A DNA stretch of 63,845 nucleotides from Streptomyces sp. NRRL S-337 (GTDB lineage Bacteria; Actinomycetota; Actinomycetes; Streptomycetales; Streptomycetaceae): assembly GCF_000720175.1 (NCBI RefSeq), contig NZ_JOIX01000063.1, positions 1-63,845 on the forward strand, in the 5' to 3' direction. Positions 60,746 through 63,845 of this stretch are shown here, piece after piece. The notes under the pieces are model-generated. The model did no database searches and was not told where the DNA came from. It saw only the letters and a list, made by a program, of their open reading frames with translations. Both the position numbers and the translations under genes were made by a program. Position 1 is the first letter of the stretch. Every line of letters begins with the position of its first letter.

Positions 60746-61983
60746 CGGTCACCGCCCGGACGGTAGGCGGCGACGGCCTTGGAGACCAGTACGGGTTCGG
60801 CGCGCACTTCCTGGCCGTCGGAGATGTAGTTGGCCATCCGGCCGTAACCGCCGAAGGGGGCGTTGCCGTCGTCGATGGACAGCAGGGTGGTGTCCAGGGT
60901 GACGGTGGTGCGGCGGCGCAGTGCCTGGACGAGGGCGGGGGCGTGGCCGTAGACGCTGGAGCCGAGGGCGCGTTCGGTGAAGGTGCCGGTGGTCAGGGTC
61001 GCGGCGAGCGCGTCCTCGTCGCGGTAGGAGGCGACGTTGAAGATCGGGGCGAAGAACTCCGGCACGTGGGTGCGCGGGGTGACCTCCTCGCCGACGACGA
61101 CGGTGGGGTCGAGGCGGCGGGCCCGGAAGTCGACGTGTCCGCCGTGCACGATGCCGCCCCGGTTGCGGGCGAGGAACTGCGCGCCGTCCTCCAGCGCGTT
61201 CTCGTAGAAGATCGGCCCGAAGTCGGCGTCCGGGTCGGTGTACGGGCCGTAGCGCAGCCCCTTCAACTCGCCGACCAGGGCGTCCACGAACGGGTCGAGC
61301 AGCGACTCGTGGACGCTGAAGAGGTCCGGGCCCAGGCAGTCCTGGCCGGTGTTGAGCACGCGGATGGCGAGCGCGTCGCGGGCGGCCCGTTCGACGTCGG
61401 CGCCGGGGGCGACCACGAACGGGTTGACGCCGGAGCCGAGGAAGAGGAACAGCTGCCCGGGGGAGAGCCGGGCGCGGATCTGCTCGGCGTTGGCGTAGGC
61501 GCCGGTGAAGACGACGACGTCGGCCGGGCCGACGTGGTCCTGGAGGAACTCGCGCTGGCTGGCGGTGCTGAGGGTGATGGGCAGGCGGTGCTGCTCGGCG
61601 AGCAGGGCGTGCAGCCGGCACATCTGGTCCTTGACGCGGCTGGAGGGGCGGAAGACCAGCCGCTCGGTGTAGAGGGCGGGGACCAGGAGGTAGAGGGCGT
61701 AGGAGTAGAGGATGACGTTCGACGGCATGAAGGCGGCCAGCCGGGGGACGCGACCGGGCCGGTGGGTGGCCACCTCGTCCAGGGCCCCGTCGAGGGTGGC
61801 GACGGTGGACTCGATCTCGTAGCGCGCGGCGCGGTGGGTGGAGATCTCGCACAGCAGCGCGTGCACGGTGTCGGCGTTGTCCACCAGAAAGTCCCGGACC
61901 CGGTGCACGGCCGCCGCGCGTCGGCCGTCGACACGGTCCTCCGGCTCGGCGGCCACGGTCGGCCATGCGGGAGCGGAGCTCAT
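60742..61983 (-). CDS. Aldehyde dehydrogenase superfamily protein (CoA-acylating type possible)
   Basis: A 413-residue protein, shorter than the usual 480-500. The catalytic Cys is in LNTGQDCLGPD, but the general-base Glu motif (normally E-L-G-G) reads LFLGSGVNPFVV without Glu. CoA-acylating members also lack that Glu, so an acyl-CoA or reductase-type reaction is possible. The end keeps NAPFGGYG. GAGGAGGGA precedes the ATG. Coupled (ATGA) to the ThDP enzyme, suggesting the pair converts a 2-oxo acid through an aldehyde to an acyl product or the reverse. Confidence 0.82.
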   Translation of the reverse strand: MSSAPAWPTVAAEPEDRVDGRRAAAVHRVRDFLVDNADTVHALLCEISTHRAARYEIESTVATLDGALDEVATHRPGRVPRLAAFMPSNVILYSYALYLLVPALYTERLVFRPSSRVKDQMCRLHALLAEQHRLPITLSTASQREFLQDHVGPADVVVFTGAYANAEQIRARLSPGQLFLFLGSGVNPFVVAPGADVERAARDALAIRVLNTGQDCLGPDLFSVHESLLDPFVDALVGELKGLRYGPYTDPDADFGPIFYENALEDGAQFLARNRGGIVHGGHVDFRARRLDPTVVVGEEVTPRTHVPEFFAPIFNVASYRDEDALAATLTTGTFTERALGSSVYGHAPALVQALRRRTTVTLDTTLLSIDDGNAPFGGYGRMANYISDGQEVRAEPVLVSKAVAAYRPGGDR

Positions 61984-62030
61984 ATGTCCCTCCTCGGGGC
62001 GTAGTCCATGGAGGGTCAGCGTCAGCCAAT

Positions 62031-62057
62031 TGTCATTTATTGTCAAGTAAAGTCATT
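62031..62057 (-). promoter_or_regulatory. TTGACA with flanking AATGAC repeats before the ALDH gene
   Basis: On the leftward strand AATGAC, TTGACA and a second AATGAC follow each other within 27 bp in an AT-rich island. A TTGACA-plus-AATGAC arrangement also occurs at the KAS promoter. The rest of the 385-bp gap to the XRE-TPR gene holds no gene. Confidence 0.45.
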
Positions 62058-62368
62058 GCACTCGACTGGCCATTGTGACAAGCGCCTCCCGTCACGCCCC
62101 GTCCACAACCGCCGTCGCGGCCCCGGCGATGCTCCCCCCACGGGCCCGAACACGCCTCCGAACTGTCGCAATGCCCGTCGCACGGGCAAGAGGAATGCCG
62201 ACCTCCGTAAGTGACAAAAAATGACTCCCCGGCGGTACGAAGGTCGTCCACAGGGGCCCCCGCGCGGGCGTCCGGTGAGTAGACTCCCCGTCATCACGTT
62301 CCACCGTCCGGCGCCGTCCGTACACCGTCACTGTCCGTCCACCCAACTCAACTGCGAGCGATTCCTTG

Positions 62369-63640
62369 GTGATTGAGCAGCCTGCTTTCGGGAAGCGAGT
62401 GCGGGAGGTCCGCCGCGCGCAGGGCCTGTCCCAGGGGGACCTCGCCGGGGGCGATCTCTCGCCCAGTTACGTCTCGCTGGTCGAGAACGGCCGCCGGATC
62501 CCGAGCGCCAAGATCGCCCGGTCGATCGCCGAACGGCTCGGCACGACCGTCGAGGCGCTGAGCGCCACCGAGGAGCCCGGCGCCCGGCTGACCCAGCGCC
62601 TCGGCCTGGTCGGCCAGTTGGTGGCCGCCCGCGCCAGCCAGCTGGCCGGCGACTGGGCGGCGGCGCGCCGCCAGCTGGAGGCCGTGGTGGAGCAGGCCGG
62701 CGCCGACCAGGACGAGGTGCGCTGGGAGGCCCACTGGGAGCTGGCCACCGTCCTCGGGCGGCTGGACGAGCCGGCCCGCCATGAGGCCGCACTGCGCCGG
62801 CTGCTCGACGATCCGCTCACCCGCACCGCGCCGGTGCTGCACGCCCGGGTCGCCATCGAACTCGCCCAGCTGCTGCGCACCGAGGGCCGCCTCCCCGAGG
62901 GCGTCCGCTTCGCCGAGGAGGCCGTACGGGTCACCGCCGACCTGGAGCCCGGCCGCCCGGAGCGGGCCCAGGCCCGGATGGCGCTGCTGTCCGCGTCCGT
63001 GGACAGCGGCGAGTGGAGCCGCGCCGAGCAGCTCGGCGCGGAGCTGCGCGCCGAGGCCGCACCGCTCCCGGCCGGCGAACTGCGGGCCGGCGCCCTGTGG
63101 GCGGTGGCCGGTGCGCAGTATCTGGCCGGGCACCCGGACGAGGCCCTGGAACTCCTCACCGAGGCCGAGGACCTGCTCGCCACGACCGACGGCGTACGGC
63201 TCCGCCTCCGGCTGGCCCGCGCCCGTACGCTGCTCGCGCTCGCGGCGGGCCCGGCGGACGAGGCGGACGCCCTGCTCACCCGCGCCCGGCAGGCCACCGC
63301 GCTGGTCGGCACCCCCTCGTCCCGGACCTGGCTGGCCGTGCTGGAGACCGCCGCGGCACTGCGCCACGACGACGGACCGGCGGCCGCCGGCCACGCCGCG
63401 CAGATCGACCTCACGGCCGGTGACCTGTCACCGCTCGACCGGGCCCGCTGTCTGCTCCACCTGGCCCGCGCCCACCGCGCGGACCACCACGAGGAGGCCG
63501 CCGAGGCCGACTTCAAACTGGCCGCCGAGGGCTACGAACAGGCCGGCGCCTTCCGCCTGGCCTTGGAAACCTGGCGCGAACTCACCGCGGGCACGGGCCG
63601 CACGGGGGGCACGGACCCGCATGCGGTGCTCATGCCGTAA
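62369..63640 (+). CDS. XRE-TPR regulator (paralogue 2)
   Basis: A 423-residue regulator with an XRE HTH (VREVRRAQGLSQGDLAGGDL ... SYVSLVENGRRIPSA) and a long TPR-like helical part (DEALELLTEAEDLLATTDG). Its HTH closely resembles paralogue 1, including the SYxSLVExGxRIPS signature. It is divergent from the ALDH/ThDP operon, the most likely target. The GTG start lacks a strong ribosome site; a TTG just before it is the alternative. Confidence 0.85.
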   Translation: MIEQPAFGKRVREVRRAQGLSQGDLAGGDLSPSYVSLVENGRRIPSAKIARSIAERLGTTVEALSATEEPGARLTQRLGLVGQLVAARASQLAGDWAAARRQLEAVVEQAGADQDEVRWEAHWELATVLGRLDEPARHEAALRRLLDDPLTRTAPVLHARVAIELAQLLRTEGRLPEGVRFAEEAVRVTADLEPGRPERAQARMALLSASVDSGEWSRAEQLGAELRAEAAPLPAGELRAGALWAVAGAQYLAGHPDEALELLTEAEDLLATTDGVRLRLRLARARTLLALAAGPADEADALLTRARQATALVGTPSSRTWLAVLETAAALRHDDGPAAAGHAAQIDLTAGDLSPLDRARCLLHLARAHRADHHEEAAEADFKLAAEGYEQAGAFRLALETWRELTAGTGRTGGTDPHAVLMP

Positions 63641-63845
63641 CGCTTTGCGGCGCCTCCCCACGTACCTGGCCGTCCCGCCGTGGGGGTTGCTCGCGGTTGC
63701 GCTTTGCGGGGCCTCCCACGTACCTGTCTGTCCCGCCGCGGTTGTTGCTCGCCGTTGCGCTTTGCGGCGCCCCGCACGTAGCCGTCTCTCCCGCCGCGGG
63801 GCTCGCTCGCCGTTGCGCCTGCGGCGGGCTGGGTTTGTGGTGGGT
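63641..63845. repeat. Tandem array of the dispersed repeat, 58-bp period
   Basis: At least three units, each CGTACCTGGCCGTCCCGCCG-like followed by GTTGCTCGC(C/G)GTTGCGC and TTTGCGGCG, at 58-bp spacing, running off the window edge. The last unit is nearly identical to the two copies after the response regulator gene 23 kb to the left. Confidence 0.8.

Overview
The window is high-GC actinobacterial DNA, almost certainly from a Streptomyces chromosome. The evidence is very strong third-position GC bias, frequent GTG starts with GGAGG-type ribosome binding sites, a chaplin, a resuscitation-promoting factor, two TerD proteins, DUF6153/DUF305 copper-type genes, rare TTA codons and Streptomyces-type XRE/flavoprotein and lanthipeptide loci. 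All assignments come from reading translated sequence and motifs; no database was searched.

Layout. 0-6.4 kb: an MFS remnant, a divergent double-HTH MerR regulator and erythromycin-esterase-like gene, a small membrane protein, a TerD protein fused to a PD-(D/E)XK nuclease-like domain, and a Crp/Fnr regulator. 6.5-24.9 kb: one long same-strand array of nine genes, the most striking part of the window. It encodes a class III nucleotidyl-cyclase-like protein, a P-loop NTPase with helical repeats, an SPFH-like protein, a Pycsar-type transmembrane effector, a secreted and membrane-anchored vWA protein, a very large tubulin/FtsZ-like protein, a multi-pass membrane protein, a pseudokinase-GTPase fusion and a GTPase-associated (GAP1-like) protein. 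The cyclase and NTPase share a short motif resembling bacterial amyloid signalling motifs. I read the array as a candidate composite conflict/membrane-remodelling system. 24.9-38.2 kb is mostly conserved or surface-related: chaplin, second TerD, DUF305 and DUF6153, zinc-ribbon membrane protein, GH18 chitinase with a DasR-like upstream site, Ser/Thr kinase, PP2C phosphatase, site-2 protease, two convergent paralogous secreted proteins, Rpf and a divergent phosphopantetheinyl transferase.

38.4-47.1 kb: a NarL-type two-component pair, dispersed repeats, then an accessory patch with a frameshifted isoaspartate-methyltransferase-like gene and small peptide, several tiny genes, an XRE regulator/flavoprotein divergent pair, and a TetR/FAD-monooxygenase divergent pair. 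47.2-54.2 kb: a class III lanthipeptide operon, reading KAS-II, GNAT, LanKC synthetase, three 28-residue precursors (core STVSTGC or STVSGGC) and an FAD/NAD(P)-binding protein. The KAS and GNAT suggest acylation, as in lipolanthines. 54.7-63.6 kb: a small membrane protein, two paralogous XRE-TPR regulators flanking a DUF1707 protein with an ABC-2 permease, and an aldehyde dehydrogenase-ThDP enzyme pair. The window ends in a 58-bp-period repeat array.

Regulation visible in sequence: TTA (bldA-dependent) codons occur in the conflict-array NTPase, the KAS that opens the lanthipeptide operon, the histidine kinase and the DUF1707 gene. This implies developmental control of the two most interesting loci. 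Many gene junctions are ATGA or GTGA overlaps, supporting translational coupling inside the large operons.
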